Assembly (NCBI RefSeq): GCF_032854445.1
Contig: NC_088305.1
Coordinates: forward strand, 26,500,628 to 26,564,627
Reading direction: 5' to 3'
DNA: 64,000 bases
Origin: Liolophura sinensis
Taxonomy: Eukaryota; Mollusca; Polyplacophora; Chitonida; Chitonidae
Below the pieces are notes generated by a model that was not told the origin of the DNA, did not search any database, and saw only the letters and a list, made by a program, of their open reading frames with translations. The stretch's first letter is position 1; every line of letters starts with the position of its first letter. Below are positions 14,601 to 25,000 of this stretch, piece by piece. Both the position numbers and the translations under genes were made by a program.

Positions 14601-16966
14601 GCGCATGTCAAGTTGATGTCCATATGTGATGAAGTAATATCCAAAAGTTATGCAGCCATCACGTAGCTGAATATATGTATTTGTTTATTTAGTTTGATTT
14701 TTGCGCCCTAATCAAAATATTTCACTTATACGACGGCGGTAAACATTTTGATACATGGAAAAGAGCAGACCCAGGGTGAAACCTACGGTTATCTGCAGGT
14801 TGCTGAAACAGCTTCATACGCAGGATCAGACATGAAGCCCGCATAAGTTGGACTTGGACAGTATCATTATGCTGTGCTAGCACGCTATAACCACTCGGCC
14901 ACGGAGGCGCCCTAGATGAATGTAACTGTGTGTACGTGTTTTAGGGAGCCGTGGTCGGGGGCATAGTTGGACTGGCCTTCCCAATGTGGATCAACATAGG
15001 CTCGTACACATTGGACCCGGAGAGTCATAATCTCCCCTCCCCCATAGAAAACTGTGATCCCATCGTCACCACACAGCCGCCGTCCGATGTGGGGGACATG
15101 TAAGTATTGTATACACATGCACACGCACCCACGCACGTGCACCCACGCACACGCGCACCCACGCACACGCGCACCGAAATGATAAGGGGAAACAAATGAT
15201 TTATATCGCTGGGGCTACTTTCATTAAACTTCGTCGATCAAATTTTTTGGTAATTGGCTCTTTTTCGTAGATGGCGTTGTCTGGGTTATATCGCGCCATA
15301 AAACTTTACGTTTTGTGAAAGTGAGAGCGCAGGTACGTTAGACAGCGATCTGAGCGGAACAGTGCTGGAGCTAGTAATAGTCAAATAATATTTCACACTT
15401 AAATTTAACTTAAATTTAGCAGCATTCAGGTTATTTGAAATTCTGTTCATAAAGTGTACCTTTTAGTTGATTTATTTATTTGGTCCAATGATGTTTTATG
15501 TCCTACACAAGGATTTTTCACTTCTACCTACATGTATATGAGGACCGCAGTACCGAAGTAAACCACTGCCCTTCCGCAAGTATCTGACAAACCTTCTGAA
15601 ATAAAGCAGTTACAGGACCAGTGAGAGCTGGATGCGTGATGTAGGTAGAATAATTTATTTTATTAATTTCATTAGTCTATTGTTAGTTATAAACTACAAG
15701 TCACAACGACTGTTCTATGCGGGGAAGTAATCTAATACTCAAGGATACTTCACTTAGACGACTCCGGACAGCATCATGGTGGATGAAACAGGACATAGCC
15801 CGTGAGAAATAGCGAGAATAAAGCTTGAGGTCCGTTAGCTTTGGTGTCAGTTGTAATATTGTATTTTTCTATTTCTCCCAGCACTGGTATCAGCAAACTG
15901 TACACGGTATCCTACCGATGGTTTGCTTCCGTTGGCGTCGCCACGTGTGTCATCGTGGGTTTGGCGGTAAGCTTTGCCACAGGTAGGTCATCAGGTAGTT
16001 AGGGGCGATGATTGCTCTCTAGAGAAGCGGGTGGGATGGGCTATCCAACATGGCCTACACAAATAAGTAACCACTGAAGTAATGTAATTCAGCAATGTTT
16101 TGCTGCTCCCGAAATGTTTTATTCACACAGTACACATTCACCAGAAAGTTTAATATAAGGACTTACTATATAAGAGAACGAACAAAAGAACACGTAGATC
16201 TGAAATGCTTTGTTACAGACAGAAAGGGCTTTACCAGGCCACGATTATTATATATTTAGACGGAAGTGTGCTAAACGTAAAACACCTTCACTGGTTAACT
16301 TCGTCCGTTAAATCTGTCACTTGGCCATATATCAACCTAGTTTTGTTTCTTCAGTTTTTATGTTCCATTTTACCCTGTGGCGTTTGTTTTCACTCATGCA
16401 CAGGGCCTACAAAGCCTGACCAGGTTGACCGGAAGTACCTCATTCCGATTTTTGATAGACTCTTCTGCTGTCTCCCGGAGCGGGTTCTGGGTAAATGCCG
16501 TTGTGGAACAACTTCTCAGGAAGACGAGGTAATTTTGGCGCAGTAATTTTGAGTGGACGGCAATCCTGGTTCCATACATAGGACCCAGCAACGTATAGAG
16601 GCGATTGCCCGTCGATCGATTTCCCCCCACAAAGTGCTCTGTAATCTAAAACTCATGTTTCTATTTGTATTTATTCAGTAAATCAAAGGTCCGTAAAACC
16701 TACCAATTCTTTGTTATGTACAGGATGAGGAGTTGGATGATCTGGAGACGAGCACTGATCTAAAACAACAGTCGATAAAAGGAAACAAAGTGGCGCCAGC
16801 TGAGTCTAATGAAACCAACACTGATTTCAAGCCACGGTCATTAAACGAAAACAAAGAGGCACCGATGAAGTCTGATGAAGAGATGAAAGAGCCAAACGGA
16901 ATCGAAAAGGGGGAATTCAATGAGAAAAAGGGAGATAACTCGGAAACCATTCAACACGGGATTTAA
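2692..16966 (+). CDS. SLC5-family sodium-coupled solute (monocarboxylate-type) transporter, + paralogue, exons 2-15
   Basis: Fourteen exons with GT-AG junctions and consistent phases: 2692-2760, 3480-3531, 4538-4605, 5505-5585, 9226-9299, 10668-10808, 11571-11706, 12605-12804, 13306-13376, 14406-14492, 14945-15099, 15882-15982, 16404-16528, 16724-16966 (TAA stop). The translation carries SLC5 hallmarks: [13 protein letters not shown], the [15 protein letters not shown] helix, SMSSSL, and GPLLGLF. By family knowledge this is a plasma-membrane Na+ symporter with about 13 helices; SLC5A8/A12 carry lactate, pyruvate and short-chain fatty acids, but SLC5A5 (iodide) and SLC5A6 (vitamin) are close relatives and substrate cannot be read here. 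The N-terminal exon is not visible in 1-2691 and probably lies off the left edge. Exon 9 has a one-base insertion (AAA at 12710-12712, AA in the paralogue) that shifts the frame and gives a stop at 14483-14485 in exon 11. So this copy is a recent pseudogene, a null allele or an assembly error. The C-terminal tail is hydrophilic and Lys/Glu-rich. Confidence 0.9.
2930..3016 (+). repeat. SINE B-related fragment
   Basis: CTGGTTGACCCAGTTTCACT, ATAATGTGGCTGGGCGAGGT and CAGTGGCGGCATGG match the centre of the copy at 5680. Confidence 0.65.
3757..3912 (-). repeat. SINE A copy, 3' part
   Basis: Begins on + strand with TTTATTTGATTGGTGTTTTACGCC (tail complement) and ends at CCCACGTACGG; the tRNA-like head is missing, as is usual for 5'-truncated SINEs. 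Confidence 0.85.
4717..4957 (+). repeat. SINE B copy with internal deletion
   Basis: GGCCCCGATAGCTCAATTGG (tRNA-like head) to AACCCTAAGCACTCACTCAC. Relative to 31045-31410 it lacks about 115 bases between the head and CTTGCCTTCGG. Confidence 0.85.
5680..5925 (+). repeat. SINE B-related copy, different internal module
   Basis: Starts at CGCTTGGCGCTTAGCACTGA, has GGTGTCAGTATAATGTGACT and ends GTACGATGTTAAACCCC. It shares the 3' part with SINE B but has its own centre. Confidence 0.7.
5925..7420. other. Intronic A/T-rich stretch without recognised features
   Basis: Lies inside intron 5-6 of the + SLC5 gene. Words such as AAACATGTG and GTTTAGGTTG recur between 6400 and 6700, and similar TTACGTGTTTA words occur near 8700-8960. 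No exon is supported. Confidence 0.4.
7425..7675 (+). repeat. SINE A copy, near full length
   Basis: Runs from CAGCGTAATGACCCAGGAG (tRNA-like head partly lost) through GTGAGTTTAAGTCC (box B-like) and the body with GGGCTCTGCCCGG to GAGTACGGCGTAAAACACC and an (AAAT)n tail. Confidence 0.85.
9510..9615 (+). repeat. SINE B-related fragment
   Basis: GACTGGTTGGCCCGGCGTCA, GCATAATGTGACTCGGTGGG as in 5680-5925; 3' end lost. Confidence 0.65.
9758..10031 (-). repeat. SINE A copy, full length, with target-site duplication
   Basis: Best reference copy for family A. The minus strand starts GGGGCCTCCGTGGCTCAGTT, GGTTAGCGCGTTAGCGCAGC (tRNA-like, box A), then GAGTTTAAGTCCAGCTC (box B-like), a GGGCTCTGCCCGG hairpin and the (AAAT)n tail. 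It is flanked by CCTCCCACAAATGA (from 9747) and CCTCCTACAAATGA (from 10029). Confidence 0.92.
10036..10182 (-). repeat. SINE A copy, 5'-truncated, inserted at the same site
   Basis: Immediately adjacent to the previous copy and in the same orientation. It lies between CCTCCTACAAATGA (10029) and CCTCCCACAAATG (10170), the same short sequence that flanks the first copy. Confidence 0.85.
10188..10565 (+). repeat. SINE A copy, interrupted
   Basis: Middle part GTGAGTTTAAGTTGAGCTC to GGGAAGGTCTGCC (10188-10250) and then GCCTGCGGATGGTCGTGGG to GACACCAATAAAACAAAT (10452-10565), split by about 200 bases of other sequence. Confidence 0.7.
11100..11165 (+). repeat. Short tandem repeat, about 21 bp, three copies
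   Basis: TTTTTTTTTACCCATGACTG-type units. Confidence 0.8.
11420..11510 (-). repeat. Family D right-flank remnant
   Basis: GGCTAATTCTGCTTAAGCCA and TTTAAGCATTTACATGAACAG are the complement of the family D right flank. A 15-base G-run lies next to it. Confidence 0.65.
11982..12604 (+). repeat. Tandem array of partial exon-9 units (113-114 bp) in intron 8 of the + SLC5 gene
   Basis: The acceptor motif CACCAGATCGCCCC starts at 12033, 12146, 12259, 12372, 12485 and 12599, a spacing of 113, 113, 113, 113 and 114. The last one is the real exon 9. Each unit has a pyrimidine-rich intron end and AG, then about 96 bp of exon 9 up to TCTATGTCA, then jumps back to the intron end. No unit holds the second half of the exon or a donor site, so these are not usable alternative exons. 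Unit boundaries are sharp and units differ by only a few bases. Confidence 0.9.
12605..12804 (+). CDS. Exon 9 of the + SLC5 paralogue, with a +1 frameshift
   Basis: The exon is 200 bases, against 199 in the - paralogue, where phases require 199. It follows the acceptor CACCAG and ends at CTTG/GTAAGT. It encodes the helix starting [17 protein letters not shown] and the serine cluster [11 protein letters not shown]. In the related iodide transporter this region includes Ser/Thr residues of the sodium site (family knowledge). After TCC CTG the paralogue reads AAC GCT GCC; here an extra A makes AAA CGC TGC and the frame is lost. Reading through from upstream array units does not rescue the frame: the frame of a preceding unit runs into TGA in the next unit (ATT TTG TGA). 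Confidence 0.85.
14677..14912 (-). repeat. SINE A copy, diverged
   Basis: TTATACGACGGCGG near the tail end and CTCGGCCACGGAGGCGCC at the head; many substitutions suggest an older insertion. It lies just before exon 12 of the + SLC5 gene. Confidence 0.75.
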
Positions 16967-17285
16967 CTTAGCTGTACGCATTTGTGAAGACTAAGAAACA
17001 CCCACTTGAAGATCCCCCTTAAAGACCATTAAACACTTACCAGGAAAAAAATTCAATATTTACTTCTTTTAGGATTTTTCCCAAAGAACAAAATCCATTT
17101 AAAACACTGGATTCTATGGTGGCCTTCCTAGCCATAGTGTGACCACTAACGCCACGTCTGGTTTTTGTAGCATAACGCACACGAACTCTTGGACTTCTGC
17201 ATTCCCCGAATACTTTTTCATATGGAGCTGTTAATGTATTCACCGAAATGACATTGAAACAAAGCAGTTTACTAGTTCGAAAAAA

Positions 17286-17291
17286 AATAAA
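17286..17291 (+). promoter_or_regulatory. Possible polyadenylation signal of the + SLC5 gene
   Basis: AATAAA lies 320 bases after the stop codon and is followed by T/G-rich sequence (TTATCGTTGTCTTTTATTTG). A plausible 3' end, but A-rich DNA is common here and there is no transcript evidence. Confidence 0.4.
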
Positions 17292-17873
17292 TCGAGCTTT
17301 TATCGTTGTCTTTTATTTGACAAATACTTGTTTTATTTACCTTTAAATTTTAACAGTAGGCTTTGAATAGCACAAAACTATATTGAATTATTTCAATTCC
17401 ATGTACGGTACCTGATTTGTAAAGCAAACCTATGTGCATCTTCTTCGAGGCGACTTCTGGGATATGTTATGCTAGGTCTGATAAAACATTAAAGAAAACT
17501 TATTACGTGTATAATTCCAGAATACCCGCGTCTATGCACGTTAACTGAAATTGAAAATCAAGTAACTTCATCTCAAAGCCGTTTATTAGATGTGATAAAT
17601 CTAACACTAATATAATGGCCTTGTATAGAAGATAGTGCACCCGCACGAAGACCTGCTAACCTCAAGATGGCTTAATTGCCATGACAATATTGTATCTTCA
17701 GAGCCAGTTACCCGTGTTGTCATGTGTACATAACGCCATGAAGTGGGCCAAGGCTCTTGTCTCTAAAAAGGAAGTTCTGATTATAAGACATTTTATACGT
17801 TGTCATAATATTACCCAACACAATAGAAGTCAAACTTTCGACAGAACGTCATGTGTCCTTTTTGATCTATTAA

Positions 17874-18050
17874 TATATATTTATTTATTTATTTGATTGG
17901 TGTTTTACGCCGTACTCAAGAATATTTCACTTATACGACGGCGCCCAGCATTATGGTGAGTGGAAACCGGGCAGAGCCCGGGGGAAACCCACGACCACCC
18001 GCAGGCTGCTGCTAGACCCTCCCACGTACGGCCGGAGAGGAAGCCGGTAT
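17874..18050 (-). repeat. SINE A copy, 3' part
   Basis: Well-conserved tail and body (GATTGGTGTTTTACGCCGTA, GGGCAGAGCCCGGGGGAAAC) ending at GAGAGGAAGCCGG. Confidence 0.88.
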
Positions 18051-18447
18051 ATTAATTTATAGATTAAATAAATAAAATGCCCAGTTTAAACCGCCGCATT
18101 CGCGAGGTACCTGTCAAACCAGATAAATTACGGACACGTAGGCTTTATTCGACTAATCCGACAAGGACCCTCTGTCCTTCATTTAGAGATCATACAAACG
18201 GCACAAAAAGTACAACAATGCATTTTCTGAAAGTCTGTAATATCTTGAATTTCATAGTTGCCATCATCTGCTTTGAATAATGGAACCTTCTGTCCATGTA
18301 AAGCCGCGGTGCGATTGTTGATTCGAACGAAAACAGGACATCTAGGATAATCTGTGTGATAAAACCATTGGACATGTCGAACCATCTTAAACCGTCCCGT
18401 GGAATAGACCTGTCCAATTTTCATTCCACGAGTGGAAGTCGATAGGT

Positions 18448-18670
18448 TTTTATATATTTATTTGATTGGTCTTTTACGCCGTACTTAAGAATATTTCACT
18501 TATACGACGGCGGCTAGCATTATGGGGGGGGGGGGGGGGGACCGGGCAGAGAAGGTTTCTGGCAGAAGTTCCCACGTACAGCCGGAGAGGAAGCCAGCAT
18601 CAGCTGGAGAGAGGCTCCTGGGCCATTACGCTACGCTAGCACATTAACCAACTGAGCCACGCAGGCCTCT
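18448..18670 (-). repeat. SINE A copy with G-run
   Basis: Tail, body and tRNA-like head (AACCAACTGAGCCACGCAGG) are present. A run of about 15-16 G replaces the usual GGTGGGTGGAAACC, with a deletion after it. Confidence 0.85.
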
Positions 18671-19053
18671 CCATGAGTTTTTATCAGAAATTCTCAATGT
18701 TGCTATGTTAAAATGATTAAGACTTGTTTCAGAGTTACCTATATAACTTATACTTAACTTATATTTCAGACCAATCTTGCGTTGCTTAGAGCAAAGGATT
18801 GTGTAAACATGTAAAAACAGTAAACAAGGTTAAAGAAATGAAGACGGAAATGCATTTATGAAGGTATTTTAATACATAATCATTTGTACACGCAAAAAAG
18901 ATCCCGAAATTTACAGAGTAAGTAAACTTTACTATTATTACAATTCATGTTAAAATGGACGGATATTTTCATTAATTTAAATGAGATAATTTAAAAGAAC
19001 AAGAAAGCGAACTGCAGACTTCTATTGTTTTGTTCAGCGTCACGATGATAATA

Positions 19054-22000
19054 TCACTGGATCATTTTCCTCATCGTTACCATCCTCATATGATTGTTTT
19101 TAGTTTTCTTCTTCATGGACAAGCCACCATTTTGGGCACCGTCTTGGCTCTGGCTCGTATACGCCTCGTCTAAACCTTCCTTCGTCTCTAATGGCGCCAC
19201 CTGATTGTCCTTTCTCGAACAGGCTTTGATGTCGCCGTGGTCTGCCACATTATCCAGTTCATCACCCTAAAACATTCAGGCAATCATTTAGTCTCTAATT
19301 AGGACCAATTCCACAAAGTTGATTTGGATATATGTCTGCATCAACGGCCAAATTTTAATCCTTGGATTTAAAATTAGTAACACGTAAACACGAAGATGAA
19401 CTTCGTTAGACGCAAAGAATGCAGCGTAAATTATTTAAGATTTTGACTCAAGTCAAAACTAGCTTTGTGAAGTCGACGTCCTGCAAATTAAATACAGGGT
19501 GACTGTGTTACGTGGTGACAGAAGAAATGAGACAGAAAACAAAACACATTTCAATTACTTTAACAGCCGGCTTAATTTCGGAGAAGACACCTAAAACATC
19601 ACAAGGTAAACTGGTAAACTGAGATATTACAGATACTCTGGTAAATTTTGAAGCCCCTGACCTAGCTTGAGAGGTGCCGGGCTATACAAAAGACTATACC
19701 GTCAGGCAGCAACCTGCGGATGGTCGTGGGTTTCCACCCGGCTCTGCGCGGTTTCCTTCCACCATAATGATGGCCGTCGTCGTATAAATGAAACATTCTT
19801 GATTACGGCGTAAAACACCAATCAAATCAATCAATCAATCAATCAATCACTCACTCACTCACTCAATCAATCAATAAATAAATAAATAAATAAAAGACTA
19901 TACCATACAGAGAGTAAAACCAGAGCAGCGACGAGAATGTGATGGCTGGCAAATAATCACGTAATCAGTGACCTCTTGTCAATTTACCTCGGTTAGGGTT
20001 TTATTCTAACTGTTCATGAAAATTCTTAAATGGTAGTAAATTACACGCCCCATAACACTATGGCCTAAGAAGAATTAGGTAAAAAATATGCGGTGATGTT
20101 AATTGCAATATATTCGACGTCACAGGTATATAAGGTTAGACTGCCCTTCTTTGGGTAAACGATCCAGTGGTTGCTAACTAGGCTGCGGCCGTGAGCAGTT
20201 GTCAGGTAGATAACGAAGTTGTTTAAACGTCTCGCTTTTAATATTCATTGACTGGCCAGATATTTCGATTGTTATCTGGACTGATCATTGAACTGTTTTC
20301 TGAAATGTTTACTGGGCGATGGTGAAGAACTGTTCTCTGCCATGAGAGCGACGACTTAGACACTTAGCCACCGATTCTCGATGAATTGTGGAAACAGTAT
20401 TTGTAATTACCTCGTCCTCTTCTTCAAACGTTCTACCACATCGGCATTTGCTTAGGATTTTGTCCGGTAGGCAACAGAAAATACGATCGAAGATCGGGAT
20501 GAGATACTTCTTGTCTAACTCATTCGGTTTCATAGGACCTAAAATGAAATTTCACGAAAAACAATTAAAATTAGATTATACAAGATAAATTCAAAGAAAA
20601 AGAACATTAATGACTTTCTATCACGTTGTGAAAGAAATAAAGTGATTTGAAAATCCAGGGTCTGCACATAATTTACACGTATTACACATACATGTACTCA
20701 TATATTGGTACTGGGTTGTTCCACGCTGTTGGTGTGTTTACACGTTTCAGTGGTTACGCTATCACACTTGGACACTATGAAAAACCTCGAAACTCTGAAA
20801 AAGACGGCTAATATAACTATAACCACAATTATAATTTCTGTATCAATAATTATTTATTAATTACTAAATAATCAATCCAAAAATCCATATAGTTTTAAAA
20901 CTTTAATTATTTCAAAATTTATATGTTCAATTTGTTTTTCATTACCTCATGTGCATGTTTTCATTGTCTTATAGACTCTATTTTCTGCAACCTAAGTATT
21001 GTATATTTGATTTGCCTTTATATATCCAAAAACACGTCTTTGAAACTGTATACTATATTTTATAAGCCTTTGGCTTTAGGTGTACTTTTTTAATAAATCT
21101 GCATTCAAAACAAAGAACAAGAACATGTACAGGTTTTGATTACAAATATAGAAGGTGTGAGAACTGGATGAACAGAGAACCTTTTCCGGGCATTATCTGA
21201 GTAGTCTCAGCCTGGCGTTTTGATGACGTTTGTGAGAAAACTGGTAACGTATTACTCGTGCATTGCAAGGGGACAATGGCCTATTCAGATTGGACCCGAA
21301 TGACCACTGCTTGCGTACCTTGTTTCAAGCTTACCTGAGGCAAAACTCACAGCTAGACCAACGATGACGCAGGTAGCGACCCCAATCGACGAGAACCACA
21401 TGTAAGAAACTGTATAAAGATTGCTGATCCCCGAACTGAAACAATAAGAATCATGATTAAATAATGCGCATATCTATTTTTGCCAGCAACCATCAACTTG
21501 GGATTGGATCTCGATGAATGCGTGGTCCAAATGTCCACTTTACGCTGCCATCTCTCTTTCAAAATTTACCAAACAGAATTTCTTTCTTTATTTTTTGTCT
21601 GTTTAATGTTTTTTTTTGAACGATGACTCTGAGGTTTCTAAGTGGACGAAACTGGAATACCAGAAGTAAACCACTGCATCATCAGGTATTTACATACCTC
21701 CTGGCGTAAAGTCGCAGCCAAGCCATATAAAGAGGGAGACTGTTGGTCAGTTAACATGAAATCAACGCCTTTGTTAACAAAGCCAGGGATGGCCCTTACC
21801 TCAACTTATATATTAAAATTTAAAAATATGCCAGTCTTTCGTCTGTTGTGTAGTGTGTGGTTTGGCTTTCATCGTATCGTAATGAAATATTCTTGATTAT
21901 GAAGTTCAATTCACAAAGTAAAAAAAGAAAGAAAGGAACAAAGAAAGAAACAAAATACAAACAAATAAACTGACAAACAATAAGCAAATAAATAAACAAA

Positions 22001-25000
22001 CAAACAAACAAACAACCAAACAAAAAAAATAAACCGTTTGTGACTTACATCTCGGTGACGGTAGTTGGGGGTGGCGTGGTGATATTCCCAGGGCACGAGC
22101 CTGTGGGGCCGGGGAGGGTATGACTCTCTGGGTCAAGGCTATACGAGCCTATGCTAATCCACATGGGGAAGGAGAGCCCCATTATCCCGCCAACTACTGC
22201 ACCCTGAGGAGGAAAGTACGAATAAATGAACTGTAACAGAGTGCGTATGAGAACGAGTGTCGGGTAACTTTATTTTTGATAATTGACTAATGGGTTGAGT
22301 GTGGCAAATTCTCCAGTTTCAGCCATACCCCTTACAGCGCATGCGTCGCTCTCATCAAGTTTGCTCACCTTAGATCACTGCCACCGCTAGACAAGCTTGA
22401 TCTTTGAAGCATGTGCGAGGCGCGCAAGCGTGTTAAGACTTAGCCCCATAGCTTGTGCGCTATCGCGAAACTATTTAATCAACCTTCATCAACAAAATTG
22501 ATTCGTGCGGATGCTTAAGAGTCATGCTGTACAAACTTTAAACAAACAGAGTGAATGTGTGTAAAACATTTTTAGAAATAAATGTTGACGCAGAGTTTTT
22601 GTGTTTTCTGACTTCCCTTTTGCGTCATCATCGTGATCCCAGTGACCTTGGCGTTGTTCAAGATTTCTGTAAATTTGTAAGTGGTGCCAGTGATGTATAA
22701 CACAGAGATCGGCATATGTGCTGTAAAGAGTATGAGTTACAGCTCTCCGGGTATAAATTACCATTTTCCATTTCATATTCATCACAATTCATATGCAGAC
22801 ATAGTATGACCAAACCTTCCAGTTAGCCCAGGGAAAGAATCCGCCGAGGATAAAAAGTCCCAGCAGAGGTCCAGAAGCTGAACCCGTGAATGATGCCGAG
22901 GCCTAAAATATAAATGATGTCAGATTGGTGAGAATAAAACATATAAAATCTATTTATTTATTCCTTATGAATTTTACTAAAGAAGTTTTCACTTGTACAA
23001 TGGTACGTAAGTTTTATGTGTGAAGGAAACCGGCGAGTGCCCGTTGTAAACCACCGACCTTTGGCAAGTTATTGACGAGCTATACCACCATACTGAAGGA
23101 AGTGATCTTCAACTCAATTTTGGCTGCCAGACCCAAAAGCGGCCACACAGGTGTCGTCGACCGCTTATCGTCACCAGCGACAAGCGGTGACCGCAGGGAA
23201 TATAGAAATTCTACATCACAGATAATTATGAGACATCCATTGTGTTAATTCTACAAGGCATCATGAAGATAATTTCAAAATTTGGATTTTATGTTTTACT
23301 TTCAGAAGCTATTAAAGGTTTAGCAACTGAATGGGTTTTTTTTTCAGTGTACAAAACAGACATGATATTTGTACATTGGCAGTCATTCGACATCCATATA
23401 AACAAATAGCCCATAAATGATATATATATATGACAAAAACCAAAAAATAAAAGTGTAAGGACCTGTAAAACTGTTCCGCCCAGACTCCTCGCCATGAAGG
23501 ACATGGCAATTCCTATAACACCAAATCCTGCCACTGGAAAACATAGAGTAGAGGCATATGTACCTATTTTATGTCGTACCTATAAACTACTATGGTGCAC
23601 TACATACGGAATGTGATTCCATTCTTTCGCGCAAAACATTACTTGCGTTTTTCTAACATTATTGAAAAACGTCCAATTTGGTTGACAGCTGGTATACGGA
23701 TGCCTTCACGCTAAGATTCAGGTGCTGGGGGATTGTTTCCATCAGAGTTACATGTACGGCGGCGGTCTGGGTTTCAGCGTTAACAAGGCTAAAGTGACTA
23801 AAGCAATATAACCTATGATGACGAAAAGGTATCCATTTTAAAGCTTGCGTTTACTTCACCAGTTAAAAGATTGAAGACTAATTTGTTAATGAATGAAATA
23901 GTGGCCAAAATTTTAGATTTACTTACCTAAACCTTTTGTGATGAAAGTTTGTTTCTTCATGGAGAGGTGTCCAAAACGTGGCTTGAGGAAATCTGTCCAT
24001 GTGACTGTGGCGGCAGCGTTCAGGGAAGATGACATAGAACTGAGAGCTCCGCTAAACAGACACGCCACAAACAGACCGGGTAAGCCCGGGTAACCAAGGA
24101 CTTCCATCACAAAATATGGGGCGATCTGGTGAAGAGAGATTGTGACATAGAACTGAGGGCCCAGTTAAACAGACATTCCACAAACAGACCAGATAAAACC
24201 GGGTAACTTAGGACCTCCATCAAAAAATACAGGGTGATCTGGTGAAGAGAGAATGTGACATAGAACGGAGGGCTCCGTTAAACACACACGCTGCAAACAG
24301 ACCGAGTAACCAAGAACCTCCATCACAAAATGCGGGACGATCTGGTGAGGAGAGATTGTGACACAGAACTGAGGGCCCCGTTAAACAGACATTCCACGAA
24401 CAGACCAGGTAAGCCCCGGGTAACCAAATAGACTGGGTAACCCCAGGTAACCAAGGACCTCCATCAAAAAATACGGGTGATCTGGTGAAGATTGTGATAT
24501 AGAACTGAGACCTCCACTAAACAGACACGCCACAAACAGACCGGGTAAGCCTGGGTAACCAAAGACCTCCATCACAAAATACGGGGCGATCTGGTGAAGA
24601 GAGATTGTGACATAGAACTGAAAGATCCACTAAACAGACACGTCATACATAGACCGGGTAACCCCGGGTAACTAAGGACCTCCATCACAAAATACGGGTG
24701 ATCTGGTGAAGAGAGAATGTGACATAGAACTGAGGGCCCCGTTAAACACACACGCTGCAAACAGACCGGGTAACTAAGAACCTCCATCACAAAATGCGGG
24801 ACGATCTGGTGAGGAGAGATTGTGACACAGAGCTGAAGGCCCCGTTAAACAGACACGCCACAAACAGACCGGGTAACTAAGGACCTCCATCACAAAATAG
24901 GGGTGATCTGGTGAAGAGAGATTGTGACATAGAACTGAGGGTCCCGTTAAACAGATATGACACAAACAGACCGGGTAAGCCCGGGTAACCAAGGACCTCC

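Larger units (their letters stand above)
16967..19053. other. Convergent intergenic region between the two SLC5 paralogues
   Basis: Both genes end towards this 2.1-kb stretch, which must hold both 3' UTRs and poly(A) sites. It contains two SINE A copies (about 17874-18050 and 18448-18670, both minus) and a G-run near 18525. No coding exon is seen. An ATTAAA on the minus strand near 18868-18873 could serve the - gene. Confidence 0.6.
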
